From: Thermomucor indicae-seudaticae
Lineage: Eukaryota; Mucoromycota; Mucoromycetes; Mucorales; Lichtheimiaceae
Length of the DNA stretch: 44,623 nucleotides
Direction of reading: 5' to 3'
Assembly (NCBI GenBank): GCA_000787465.1
Contig: JSYX01000274.1
Coordinates: 1 to 44,623, forward strand
Below are positions 12,312 through 22,482 of this stretch, piece after piece (within the stretch, counting starts at the first letter, position 1; each line of letters begins with the position of its first letter). The notes under the pieces are model-generated. The model saw only the letters and a list, made by a program, of their open reading frames with translations, was not told where the DNA came from and ran no database searches. The translations under genes were made by a program, and so were the position numbers.

Positions 12312-13486
12312 GTCCGATTAATCGAGCAGCAACTAATATAGAGAGAAAAGGCGAGGGGAGGCCGCATGCACTGGTCGGAGGAGATAAACAGGTAAGGGAA
12401 GAAGGAGAAAGAGAGAACACTCTATAGAAGTGTTGCGTGAAAAGAAAAGGGAACAGTCAGATGATGATTGCATCGAAGTACTTGTGCTGAACATCACCCG
12501 TTACCTACTAAAGGAAATTATAAGGGACGGCCTGCCGCTTCGACTGACTGTATACAAGAGCCGGAAATTGGAATCAACAGTAATGCGAAAGTATCAATCC
12601 GAGTTTAGGGACAAGGTTTTTTTTCTCTCTCTGAAACGGCGAAACAGCACTAGGATTGGTTGAGCTTGAATTTTCCTTCATCTGGGGCACGAGCACGCAG
12701 CGAAACTATCAGGACCGATTCTATATTCGATAGATCTGAATGTCCAGGAGACGGTCCATACCACTATCCCAGTATATAAGTTAGCTAATATCCATTGCTC
12801 TTGCTAGAGTTTTGCGCAGATGTATACAATAAGTATGTTAAAGTTTCATTGTTATGTGCATCTGGAAAGGTACCATCTCAACCAATCACAGCAGTCATCT
12901 GCAATCGAGATTCGCTGATTTCTTTTTTTAGTTAGTTACCGGGCAATTTGTTGCCTAAGCAACAAACATTCAGGATCCCTGCCAATTTTTTTATATTTGG
13001 ACTGATGAACTCTTTCTTCTCGCGCCTCAATACTGCATAAACGACAGGGTACTGCTCTCCTAATAGTTACTTGAAAGGGTCCCCCACCTCAGAGTTGCTC
13101 CGCTGGCCTAAGCGGTGATATCGGAGTAGTATTCTGATCCAACTGACTGGCAATTGCAATAGCTGGGAATGAAGGGAACTGAGACTCCACGTCTTTTTAT
13201 ACCACTTTAGCTTAAAATCTGCGGTAGTGCATGGCCTAAGCAAGTCGTCTCCGACCCACAATTATCATATTCGCAAGGCCTTGTACCAACGACTTCCTGT
13301 ATCTGGAGCGCGCATAAACGTCTTACTAGTAGCAACGGGACTCGGAAATTAGCCCGCCAATCTCTGGCCTTCATAGGCGTGCATGATTTCCTTCATTTGA
13401 AAAGCTTTCTGCTACAGACATGGTCTTTGGACCAAAATGGGATATTCTTTAGCAGAGCAAATTCCTCCATATATTATGTCGAGTTA
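12312..13486. other. Intergenic, RasGAP promoter and UTP14 downstream region
   Basis: About 1.2 kb with no recognisable gene. A 77-codon open frame at 12430-12663 (plus) shows no family features. A nonamer GGCCTAAGC occurs twice (near 13107 and 13232), once within the small hairpin CCGCTGGCCTAAGCGG. No function is assigned. Confidence 0.4.
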
Positions 13487-13492
13487 TTTATT
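13487..13492 (-). terminator. Poly(A) signal AATAAA for UTP14
   Basis: Minus-strand AATAAA lies about 28 nt past the UTP14 stop codon. Confidence 0.5.
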
Positions 13493-13519
13493 TGAATGAT
13501 ATCGGGGTGCATAGAGATA

Positions 13520-16289
13520 TTACGAGGGTCGGAAAGGTGCTTTTAGTGGGTCGATAACAGTACCAAGCTTGGTCAGGACTCTTGGTTTGGTTAACTTCTG
13601 GAAGACATCGCGAGTATTCCACTCTTTGCCCATGGGTGCACGAATAGAACGCTCGTATTGTTCCATGTTTTGGAATGGGAATGGTACTTGTATAATCTCA
13701 TATTTTTCAATCTGTGTGTGTAAATGGAGCGTCAGCAATTGCCATTGAAGTGCAGAATAGTTTGGTCTTACCTTCTTAATCCTCTTTTCGTTGATGATGA
13801 CCTTAGACAATTTGGCATCCTTGCGTCGGCTTGGATCAACACCCTTAATAGTCCGGGTGACTTTGTTCTTTTTCTTCTTGATGCCTTTACCGGCCCAACT
13901 TCCCCAACCCGGTAATGTTAAATCTTCGGTTTTATCAGCATCTTCCTGCATAATTTGTTCTTTTTCGGCATCAAATTCTTGGACCACATTGTCGTTTGCA
14001 AAAGCACGTGCAACTAAATCACGCTGCGAGAATGTGACTCTGCTGGAGTGAACCATGCCCATGGTAGACACATCTTCCCGTATGCGAGTTTCTATCTGTT
14101 GAAGCCCTTCGCTGTCATTGGTGGTAACAACTTCCTCTCGGCCGGCGTTCAAGGCGCTACCACTAGGCTTTGACTGCTCATCCTCACTGGCCTTTGGTTG
14201 ACCTGCTTGGGTGACCACAAACTTCTTTTTCTTTTCTTCGGTTTTTGTAGACTTGTCCGTTGAAGCTGGTAGATCAGATTTACTGGTTTGCGGTTTGCTT
14301 GCTGCAACAGGTTTTGACTCTTTATTTGCGTTGACACCAAAGGCAAGACGTCCAGGATTGTTTCCGACGAGTGCATAGTTTGTCTGTGTGTCTTCTCCTC
14401 TTCCTTCGTTCTTCTCGTCATCACTGTCATCTGCTGCAAGCCATTCATTTTTAAACTCGTCAATCATTGCTTTTGTTTCTTCTCTCTGCCGTTTTTCCGC
14501 TTCTTGCATGAATTTCATTGCGAATAGACCCTTTTTGGGTTGTGCCTCACTGGATTCCTCGTCCAATTCTCGTTCTAACTTTTCTAGTTCGTCTGTTACT
14601 TGTTCTCGATCATTAGGACCGTCATCGTCGGAATCACTGTCGCCCGAACCAACGCCCTGTATTTTCCTCCGAAGTTCATCGCCTCGCCTGAGCTGCTCCA
14701 TCAATGCTTCGCGGGTGCCTTCGTCTACGTGACCTCTTGCTAAAATTCGTTTCGCCCATCGACTCGTATTCTTGTGTTTCAAAGTCATACGCTCTTCTGC
14801 ACGTGCAGCAGCAGCTTTCATGACTTCATCGGGATCCATTTCTTGATCAACCTCGGCACCCAAACCTGCCAATGCTTGTTCCTTCTTTGCCCGCTCTTTA
14901 CGCAGTAATTTGCGGAAGGCTTTGCTTTTGATTTTCTTCATTCGCTTAGCCTTGACTTGGTGGCGGAACATCAATTCACGCATTAAACGTAACTCTCTCC
15001 GCCGTTTCTCGACTTCTTCGATTGAAAGCTTGTTCAATTTGAGTGCTTCGAAAGCTTCTAATTCTTCTTCCTTCATGCCAGCAGCCTGTAAAGCTTCCTC
15101 AATCTGCTTTTCGAGGTTATTCTCAGCTTTGAACTTGTTAGTAAGTGATGCACTGGTCACATGGTTTTGGATATCAGGAGCTTGCATAGGGAATGACAAA
15201 TGTTCAGCCTACCAAGCAGATCAGCAAAGGTCAAGGACTGATAACCAGAATTACGCTATGTTACCTCACGATTGTGCTTGACTGTTTCTTGCCACCGTGA
15301 AATCTCCTTATTAGCTTCTTTATAGGCGGCTTGACGGTCCAGTCTATCTTGCAATCGTTTCGCCAGAGGGGCATCTAGGGCCGACTTCACGACATTTTTA
15401 CCCTTTCCGTCAAGTTCTTCTACTGTTTTGCGCAAGGAAGTGAAAGCTGCCTCGTTACTGATGGATCCCATCAAATCATCCAAGTCCAGTTTCTTTTTTC
15501 TCGCAGATGCCGTAGATCGTGCTAATAGGTTGAATTCGTTTTCTGTATAAGCTTCACTGAGTTCCTCGTGCTTTTGTCTCTTTTTCGCTGCATCGTCTTC
15601 ATCAAGTTTCCGTTTTCTCGTTTCCAAAGAGTCAATGAAATTCACTAAAGCTTCATCTTTCTCCTGGTTGCCACCACCATCCTCCTCCTCCTCCTCTTCG
15701 CTGTCAGTTCCAAAACCATCCAAGCTTGCTTCGCTGTCGCTTTCCTGTCCACACATCAATTCACCAAGTGCTTTTTTATAGTCTGTGGTTGCACTTCCAT
15801 TATCGTCGTCAAGCATTTCGGACAAATCCATATAGCCTTCACCATCTTCGCCTTCGTCATCCTCATCCTCGTCAAATGATTCATTAAGACTAATCTCTTT
15901 TTCTACCGTTTTCCTCTTCGGCGTTTTATCCTTGTCCTGATTACCAAAATAGAATTTAATGAGAAACAAGACACCCTCAAGACAAGCTGTGGCTAAGGAC
16001 GGCTAACCTTTGTCGATCCACTAAACTTGAACGATTCGAAACGTTCGTGGTCCGATTCATCAAAAGCTTCATCCGAGTCTATTTCCTCATCGTCTTCTTC
16101 ATTGATGGTTTCCACATGGTACTGGTAATCCTCCACCTCGTCCATGGCATGCCCCTTACGGTTCACCTGACGTTCGTCGTCACTCGCCTCATAAACATCG
16201 TTGATATCCACTTTCTGACGCTTTTTGCCCTTTTCGTTCTTTGAAGGCTTATTTTTCTGATTACGTTTTCCTTTTCGCTGCGCTGGCAT
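13520..16289 (-). CDS. UTP14: U3 snoRNP / SSU processome protein Utp14, 860 aa
   Basis: A nucleolar protein needed for early 40S pre-rRNA processing, known in yeast to bind and activate the helicase Dhr1. Exons on the minus strand: 16008-16289, 15265-15936, 13772-15208, 13711-13520. The N-terminal third is acidic and lysine-rich (YEASDDERQ, NEEDDEEIDSDEAFDESD), as in the family. Conserved blocks are KHNREAEHLSFPMQAPD across intron 2, LMRELMFRHQVKAKRMKKIK followed by SKAFRKLLRKE, WAKRILARG, LPGWGSWAG and, after intron 3, VPFPFQNMEQYERS. The last intron (13712-13771) is 60 nt and open in frame, so naive translation would retain it. Removing it restores INEKRIKK-IEKYEIIQVPFPF as in other Utp14 proteins. 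The start is the first ATG, MPAQRKGKRNQKNK. Confidence 0.95.
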
Positions 16290-17402
16290 GCCGTCTGCAA
16301 TTTCTGCTAGTGAAGACTTTTACTGCTTTCTGAATTTTTTGGCTTTCCTGAGAAATGGCGCATAAGCGTGCAGTGACTCGTTTTCCTTGGACCTAAATTT
16401 GAAGCCCCTCACAATTGGTTTGCTCGCATTGAGAAGAGGGCACGCAATAGGCGTGGTTGAACCTCTTATATGCAGTAAACACTAACAGTGGGGTCATTGA
16501 AGCAGTTTGCTGTTCGTTTGAACTTTTAGATGAAGCACATTCTCCACGTTTTTCTTGATGCATGCAAATTTTAGTTGAACACTCCGTGGAATGCCGAATG
16601 GCAAAACCCACAAGGAAGCTAGCGATATCATCCATCCGTATACCTATACGCAACATCGAAAGGACGCGGAATAAAACGTTTATAGTTGTTTCTTAAATTG
16701 ACTTGTTGTAAACAACTTCTTAGAGCAAAACCTCAATGCAGCTACAAACCGCGTATGGGTTACCAGAGAAGGGACTGATTATTGTTTCCCGTTGCCTTTC
16801 GTGATTCGCGCTAGCTATATGCCCCATTTGATGACGCTCTGAGGCAACGCTATGTCCTCGGTCCAGGTTCCCCATGGCGCTGTAAGTACCCGCGACAAAA
16901 CGCCGCTGGCAACGCTTGATACTGGACAACTGCGTCGCTTCATTCGCAATATTACAGGTGATCCGCGTCCCATATACCTCAACGCTTCGGTCTCGTAAAT
17001 AATAGAACTGCGTCCATCTACTACTATGTCGTCGCTTGACGAATTAATAGTTATCAGCCGGTTCAAAAACATCTTCTCAAACGGGTTTATAGTGCGAGAA
17101 AATTGGTATTGACTTTAAGGCAGTGTTTTTCGGTTGGTTTTACGTGGTTTAGAGACAGATGAAGCAATCATCGAAAGAAATCATGTAATTCGTAAGGCCC
17201 ATCCAGTCCTTATTGGAAGAAGTTGATATATTAACTTTATTAATAACCTATATTCAGTCTTGATTGATTTCGTACTGATATCTAGTAAGAGCACAAAGCA
17301 CTGCAAATGCGTTTATAGGTAGCGCAAACCCTACTCTTCTTGAAAGAGTCAGAACTGGGTGCAAAATGGGGGGCGTAACGACAGAGTCATCTAACTCAGA
17401 TT
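16290..17402. other. Intergenic between UTP14 and the SDR gene (divergent)
   Basis: No recognised gene. A 48-codon plus-strand frame (16852-16998) and overlapping minus-strand frames between 16720 and 17072 look partly protein-like but match nothing I know. The region must hold the divergent promoters for UTP14 (minus) and the SDR gene (plus). Confidence 0.4.
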
Positions 17403-17463
17403 AGCTCAAGTACGTCCTGGGCGGCTTTACTCCAGCCTAACAAAAAAAAAAGCTCAAGTACGT
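17403..17463 (+). mobile_element. Tiny poly(A)-tailed retroposed insertion with 13-bp target duplication
   Basis: AGCTCAAGTACGT occurs at 17403-17415 and again at 17451-17463. Between the copies are 35 nt, CCTGGGCGGC...CAGCCTAAC followed by a run of nine A. A direct duplication, a 3' A-tract and no inverted ends are the signature of target-primed reverse transcription of a 5'-truncated RNA. The source RNA is not recognised. Confidence 0.6.
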
Positions 17464-17672
17464 TTCTTTGAAGGCGAACATCTACAGCAAAGCAAGTATG
17501 AGGCTAGGCACAAATCAAGTGCTCCCCAACGCAAAAGACAAACTTCACAGACGTAAGCAATTACCTGGACTTTTGTCACTTTGGAGCGACAGGAAGGTAT
17601 GTCACTCTTTTTTCATGATATCGACTTCACCATGATGTTGGCTAGTTATCATGGTGACATAAACCCTGGCAC

Positions 17673-17680
17673 TATAAAAA
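17673..17680 (+). promoter_or_regulatory. TATA box of the SDR gene
   Basis: TATAAAAA lies 57 nt before the chosen ATG at 17737. It supports that start over the upstream in-frame ATG at 17710, which would leave a leader of about 30 nt or less. Confidence 0.6.
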
Positions 17681-17736
17681 TGGCTTTGCTTCGCGGAGGT
17701 AGATAGCCTGTGTATATCTGCTCTTTTTTTCCTATC

Positions 17737-18760
17737 ATGGCTAGCAACGTCAAGGAAGCTTCTGATTTCCCACCTCAAGGTCCTCAGCACCACCCAGGTC
17801 TTCAACACGAAATGACGCCCCAGCCTATCAGCTACGATATGGTGGGCGGCGAAGGACATCTGGAACCTTACAAGGCAGCCGGCAAACTCAAGGGCAAGAA
17901 GGCGCTTATCAGCGGTGGCGACTCTGGCATTGGCCGATCTGTCGCTTTCCTTTTCGCCAAGGAAGGTGTGGATGGCATCACGATCTTGTATCATCCCCGT
18001 GAACAGCAGGACGCAGAGGACACAAAGAAGGACGTGGAAAAACAAGGAGCCCGAGTATTGCTTGTCTCGCTTGACATTGGTTGCAAGGACAGTGTAAAGG
18101 ACGCTGTGGACAAGCACGTCAAGGAGTTTGGCAAGATTGATATCCTGGTCAACAACGCGTCGGAGCAGCACATTGTCGATTGCATCAGGAAGCTCCCTGA
18201 AGACCAGATCGAGCGTACATTCAAGACAAACGGTGGGTCATTTTTGAGAGGGCAACGTTATTTTCTAACCATCTGACTGTCATCATTTCCAGTATTCGGT
18301 ATGTTCTATTTGACAAAGGTACGTGGTGGGCAGGGGTGACCAAATTACCAGTCCCCCCTCATTTCTTTTCCATTAATAGTATGCTATTCCACACATTCCC
18401 AAGGGATCTGGCACTATCATCAACACGACGTCAATTACCACCTATGTCGGCTCCGGAATCCTGCTCGATTACTCTAGCACCAAGGGCGCTATTCTGGCAT
18501 TCACTCGATCTTTGTCACAGCAATTGGTGAAGCACGGTATTCGTGTGAACGGCGTTGCGCCTGGACCCATCTGGACCCCATTGATTCCGGCTTCCTTCTC
18601 GCCAGAACAGCTGAAGACTTTTGGCAAGGATGCTCCGATGGGCCGAGCTGGCCAGCCAAGCGAAGCGGCCACGGCCTATGTGTTCCTAGCTAGCCCTGAT
18701 TCTAGTTACTTCACTGGTCAGATCTTACACCCTAATGGCGGTTCAGTCGTCAATGGATAA
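17737..18760 (+). CDS. Short-chain dehydrogenase/reductase of the YhdF/general-stress type, 300 aa
   Basis: An NAD(P)-dependent oxidoreductase of the classical SDR superfamily. The substrate is unknown; bacterial relatives are annotated as glucose/ribitol-type or general stress dehydrogenases. Exons 17737-18232, 18293-18318 (26 nt) and 18380-18760. A family-typical N-terminal extension (DFPPQGPQHHPGLQHEMTP) precedes the Rossmann fold. The dinucleotide motif is SGGDSGIG (first Gly of the usual TGG replaced by Ser-Gly), followed by NNAS and catalytic Ser in NTTSITTYVG. The catalytic Tyr and Lys are in YSSTKGA. VAPGPIWTPL and the C-terminal FTGQILHPNGGSVVNG complete the fold. The tiny middle exon encodes VFGMFYLTK. 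Introns are GTGGGT...TTCCAG and GTACGT...AATAG. A long opposite-strand frame here is a shadow. Confidence 0.95.
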
Positions 18761-19029
18761 ACAAATAAAAGACAGACTTGAGTTGCGGTATTGCAGATCT
18801 GTTGCAAATTGGATCTACGTCGTATATGCAAAATGCAAGGGGGGGAACGATCGAAGCAAGGGTATGGATTTGCATTACCATTTTCTGACTCAGTTAACGT
18901 GTGTCATATATCTGGACAAAGAAGGGGGTTTTCCCTTTGGATTCGCTGAATTCCTTTAAACACCCTTTCTTTTTCCTGTTGATAAACAAGAGTTGGGATA
19001 CCAATCCTGAAAAGCGGTTTATTTCCCCG

Positions 19030-20524
19030 ATGTCAAAAGATTTGCTGGACGTACCATCCAGTTGCAGCAGTAGTACCATTACATCGTCTTCTTCGCTTGC
19101 AACGCCACTATCACGTTCGTCACAATGCCCGTCTTCCTTTGTCGTCATACCAAACTTGTCATCGTTTGGCGGAGGTCTAGCAGGGCTGACAGGAGCAGCC
19201 TTACTCTACTTGTATCAGTGTGAATTGATATATCCAAGTTCATTTCCAGAAGGCTCAAGAATCCATGTAAGTCCACTCGAAAGATAGACAGAATAACACA
19301 AATATATTTAAGGTGTTTTAGGTGGCAAAACCATCAGATTATGGTATCAAATACACCGAGGAACGGATAGAAACGCGCGACCATGTACGACTTCACACGT
19401 ATATTATGCTGATAGACGACGACCCCGATAAAGCCAGACAGGCTCCAACGATATTGTACTTCCATGCAAGTGTTTGCAATCGTCCCCTCGCGTAGTTAAT
19501 TGTGTGGTTAAACTGTATTTCATATAGGCCAATGCTGGAAATATGGTACGTTTTGCGGGTTTTGCTAAAGAGTACTTCTTTGTCGCTTAGAAAACCAATC
19601 TGCAGGGTCACAGACTTCCCATAGCAAAAGTGTTTTATGAAAAGCAGCGCTGCAATGTAGTAATGCTGTCTTACAGAGGGTAAATGCCACAAGTCTATTT
19701 CCCATGTTTCTTCTTCTTATTTGATCTGTGCTTATAGATATGGCTACAGCGAAGGAAAACCAAGTGAAAAAGGGTTGCGTATTGATGCACAGGTAAGCTT
19801 CCCTCCTCCTTTTTTCTAGATGATCATTTTACAGCAACTCGACTTGACTCCCTAATTCATATTTGCAATCTTAGACTTTATTAGACTTTGTTCGATCGCA
19901 TCCAGTTTTAAGAGACACGCTTCTCATTGCATATGGTCAATCCATCGGAGGCGCGGTCGCCATTGATTTAGTATCAAGAAATGAAGGGGTCTTTGCAGGC
20001 CTCATTGTCGAAAACACTTTTCTAAGTGTGGTAAAAATAGCCTTTTCCATTGTTTTCATATACGGTGCTTTCTTTAATCATGCGAATCTATTGTGTTGTC
20101 TATTCATTACTAGCCGAAGCTGATACCGCATGTACTCCCAGTTCTTCGACGATTCACTTTCCTCTGCCATCAGCATTGGACATCCGAAAGCAGCATAAAA
20201 CGCATTCGAAAAACGCCCGTATTGTTTCTATCAGGCGCCTGTGATGAACTAGTACCGCCAAGTCATATGCGTCAACTACATGATCACTGCGGAACCTGCA
20301 TCAGCAAAGACTGGGTCCAGTTTCCACATGGAATGCATAATGACACCTGCATGCAGCCAGGCTATTTCGCCGCCATTGGTGAATTTCTGCGGAAACGGAT
20401 CCTTCCTCGCCGATCCATCATTCTTCGAGAACAACAACAACAGTGGACAGCACAGAAAGAAGGATCACCTAAAAAGAAGAAGAAATATGTGCTTCAAGGC
20501 AGACGCAAAAGCGCAAATTGGTAG
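19030..20524 (+). CDS. Bem46/ABHD13-type alpha/beta hydrolase, about 364 aa
   Basis: A membrane-anchored serine hydrolase of the Bem46 family, tied to polarity and hyphal growth in other fungi; the substrate is unknown. Exons 19030-19266, 19322-19465, 19528-19545 (18 nt), 19606-19679, 19738-19792, 19875-20030, 20114-20524. A hydrophobic segment (GLAGLTGAALLYLYQ) is followed by the family signature CELIYPSSFPEGS. ILYFHANAGNMGHRLP forms the oxyanion region, SYRGYGYSEGKPSE follows, then AYGQSIGGAVA with the nucleophile Ser. The Asp is in SGACDELVPPSHM and the His in FPHGMHNDT. The C-terminus is basic (KKKKKYVLQGRRK). Intron 2 has a GC donor. The start at 19030 (MSKDLLDVPS) is a choice; an in-frame ATG at 18901 would add 43 residues. 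The stop lies only 51 bp from the convergent ELP5 stop. Confidence 0.93.
19466..19527 (+). other. GC-AG intron in the Bem46-like gene
   Basis: CAT|GCAAGT...ATATAG|GCC, 62 nt, phase 0. It joins ILYFH to ANAGNM, the invariant HxNxGN-type motif. The nearest GT donor (GTGTTT, 3 nt downstream) would break the frame. Confidence 0.75.
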
Positions 20525-20575
20525 ATCATGTATTTACAAGTATACCAGTCTTCTTTCTCTCTCTTTCTACATACA

Positions 20576-21734
20576 TCATATGTCCAAATCATCATCCGGA
20601 TCCTCATCATCAAAATCATCGGCTGCATCCGGCTCGTAATAAATATGTCCTCCTCCTCCACCGCCGGGCGTTTTCTGTGTGTCCGGTATATCATTACCTT
20701 GCTGCTGCTGCACTTTCATATAAGGCAACACCACATTCTCTTTAGCCTGTCTTTGGGTCTCAGTCAACGACAGGTTGAATGACAAGTTTGCCATCGGATC
20801 TGTCGGTAGGTCGGGCCGGCTATCTTCATCCATTGACACAGCAGCCTTGTTACTACTGTCTTGGCCGGTAAGTTCTGAAGCAGGAACAGCAATCAAGCCT
20901 CCTTTGCTGCCAAGGTAAAAGCCGTTGGTCTCGTATTGCACCTTGCCGCTTTTGCGACGCCACTCTATCCGTGCCAAGGCTCCCTTCTCAATGTCATTGG
21001 AAGTCGTGGTCATGTACGAAAAGGATTCTTGCGGGACAAAGCCCGTTAGTGCCGATTGCCTGTCGAATACCGAACGCTCTGGTAGAGCTTCAAGCGTGAT
21101 AATGACTGAGGCCAGACGATTGAGCGCGTCAGTCATCGGGATGGTGGATATGGACGTCTGCTGCAATGGAATGCGGGTATCGCTGCGATAGCCGACGATA
21201 AGTCGCGTCTCGTCTAAGTCGCGAATCAGCATTTGTTCCGTTGCTCGCTGGGCGTGTAGCGCGTTTACCTGTTGTTAAAGACTCTAGGGCTTTGACAAGC
21301 TGATAAGTTCGATGAGGTGAAATCATGAGCAACGGATGAAGTGAATCAATAACGATGGTGAAACTGGAACCATTCTGTGTCTTTTGAATCACAGGAGCCA
21401 GAATCGCATGCTCCATGTCTTGCAAATTACGAACAACATGCACTGGTAAACTCTCTTGGACAACGGTAAACGCGTCATTAGCATCGTCCCAGCCGAAAGG
21501 ATCGGTATAAGCATCGATTACGAAAGCGTTTTTTGCTTTTGCTGTACATATTCTGTCGAACCAAGCTTTCGGTGACGTCTCTGTGACAATAACGATCAAG
21601 CCATTATCATCTTCGAGTGCACGAGTACTAAACTCTGCCAGTAATGGGAGTGCAGAGAATCTCGTAGAGCTATTAATTAGCGTAAATGGAGAAGATTTCT
21701 TGTTGTTGAGCAGTTGATCTAAGCAAAGTGCCAT
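20576..21734 (-). CDS. ELP5: Elongator complex protein 5 (Elp5), about 377 aa
   Basis: A subunit of the Elp4-5-6 RecA-like ring of Elongator, which modifies wobble U34 in tRNAs. The N-terminal part (21734 to about 21269) starts MALCLDQLLNNKKSSP, with FTIVIDSLHPLL and HRTYQLVKALESLTT of the RecA-like fold. The C-terminal part (about 21243-20576) has TRLIVGYRSDTRIP, MANLSFNLSLTETQRQAKEN and VVLPYMK. It closes with the diagnostic acidic tail EPDAADDFDDEDPDDDLDI. The two parts are in different frames. Excising GTAAAC...GCGAG (21244-21268, 25 nt) joins them with correct phase, but that is very short for a fungal intron. A one-base frameshift (real or an assembly error) is the other reading, because the alternative frame upstream of the junction (VNALHAQRATEQ) also looks coding. 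Both flanks are clearly Elp5, so identity is secure and the joint is not. Confidence 0.88.
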
Positions 21735-22482
21735 GGCTGTTTATGCGGAAGGATCTCGCTGAAAATTTGCGCCTGTGTCCCAGCTCCCTGTTACTGCGTC
21801 GTATTCGCACACCAAAGATTGAACTTTGTTTGGCGCAAATAGACTCCAGGATGAAAAAAAGTAGTATATTACAGTTTTAATTACATACGGCGACCTTGCT
21901 AGTCAGGAAACTGCCAGTGTATCACTTTCCAGCGTATTCAGTTGGCAGTTTTGTTCAGTATGCAAAACAGGTCGCAAGTCTTCCGGGAGAAAGGCATGGT
22001 ATTTTAAAGCTATCCATTTCAGACAAGTCTCTTCTGGTTTTTTATCCAGCCATGTTCAACCGAAAGATTACCGATCAGATTCAACTTCGTTCTGTAATCA
22101 GCATAGCTATGCGTGGTCCTGTCAATGAATTTGAGAAATAAAAAGGTTATAAGCATAAAGAGGGCGAATCGATCGCTCATAAATCGTTGATGAGATGCAA
22201 ATGGAGGATATGGCTTGAACGGGTTCTTGTATGACACTTGTTTATGTTCCTTTGCATATCTCGAAAACATACGGTAGAAACTTTCGGTCGTGTGGCTCCG
22301 TTGCGCATATGTTACCATTTCAAAAGCGGATATCAGCGTGGCAAGAGTTTGACTCTGTTGACACAAACGGTCATGTATATTATCTTGGTTACCGTGGTTA
22401 ATTGTGCCGGTACGAATTTCCCCTTCCCGTTTGAATAACCGCCCGGAGCGTATCACTGTTCCTTTCCTGTTCCTGCTGCCTA
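21735..22482. other. Divergent promoter region, ELP5 / SLC35-like gene
   Basis: 748 bp between two start codons pointing outward. Open frames on both strands (21896-22141 plus; 22019-22642 minus, overlapping the next gene) resemble no family. No clear TATA box was identified for either gene. Confidence 0.4.

Noticed and set aside
12430..12663. 77-codon plus-strand frame in the RasGAP promoter
   Set aside because: No conserved features; short frames of this size are expected by chance.
16720..17098. Small candidate genes on both strands (plus 16852-16998; minus frames joinable by a GTAATA...CCAG intron)
   Set aside because: Overlapping alternatives on both strands, none recognised; evidence not enough to call a gene.
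17602..18171. 189-codon minus-strand open frame opposite the SDR gene
   Set aside because: Covers SDR exon 1 in antisense; the sense frame has all SDR motifs and the antisense product resembles nothing.
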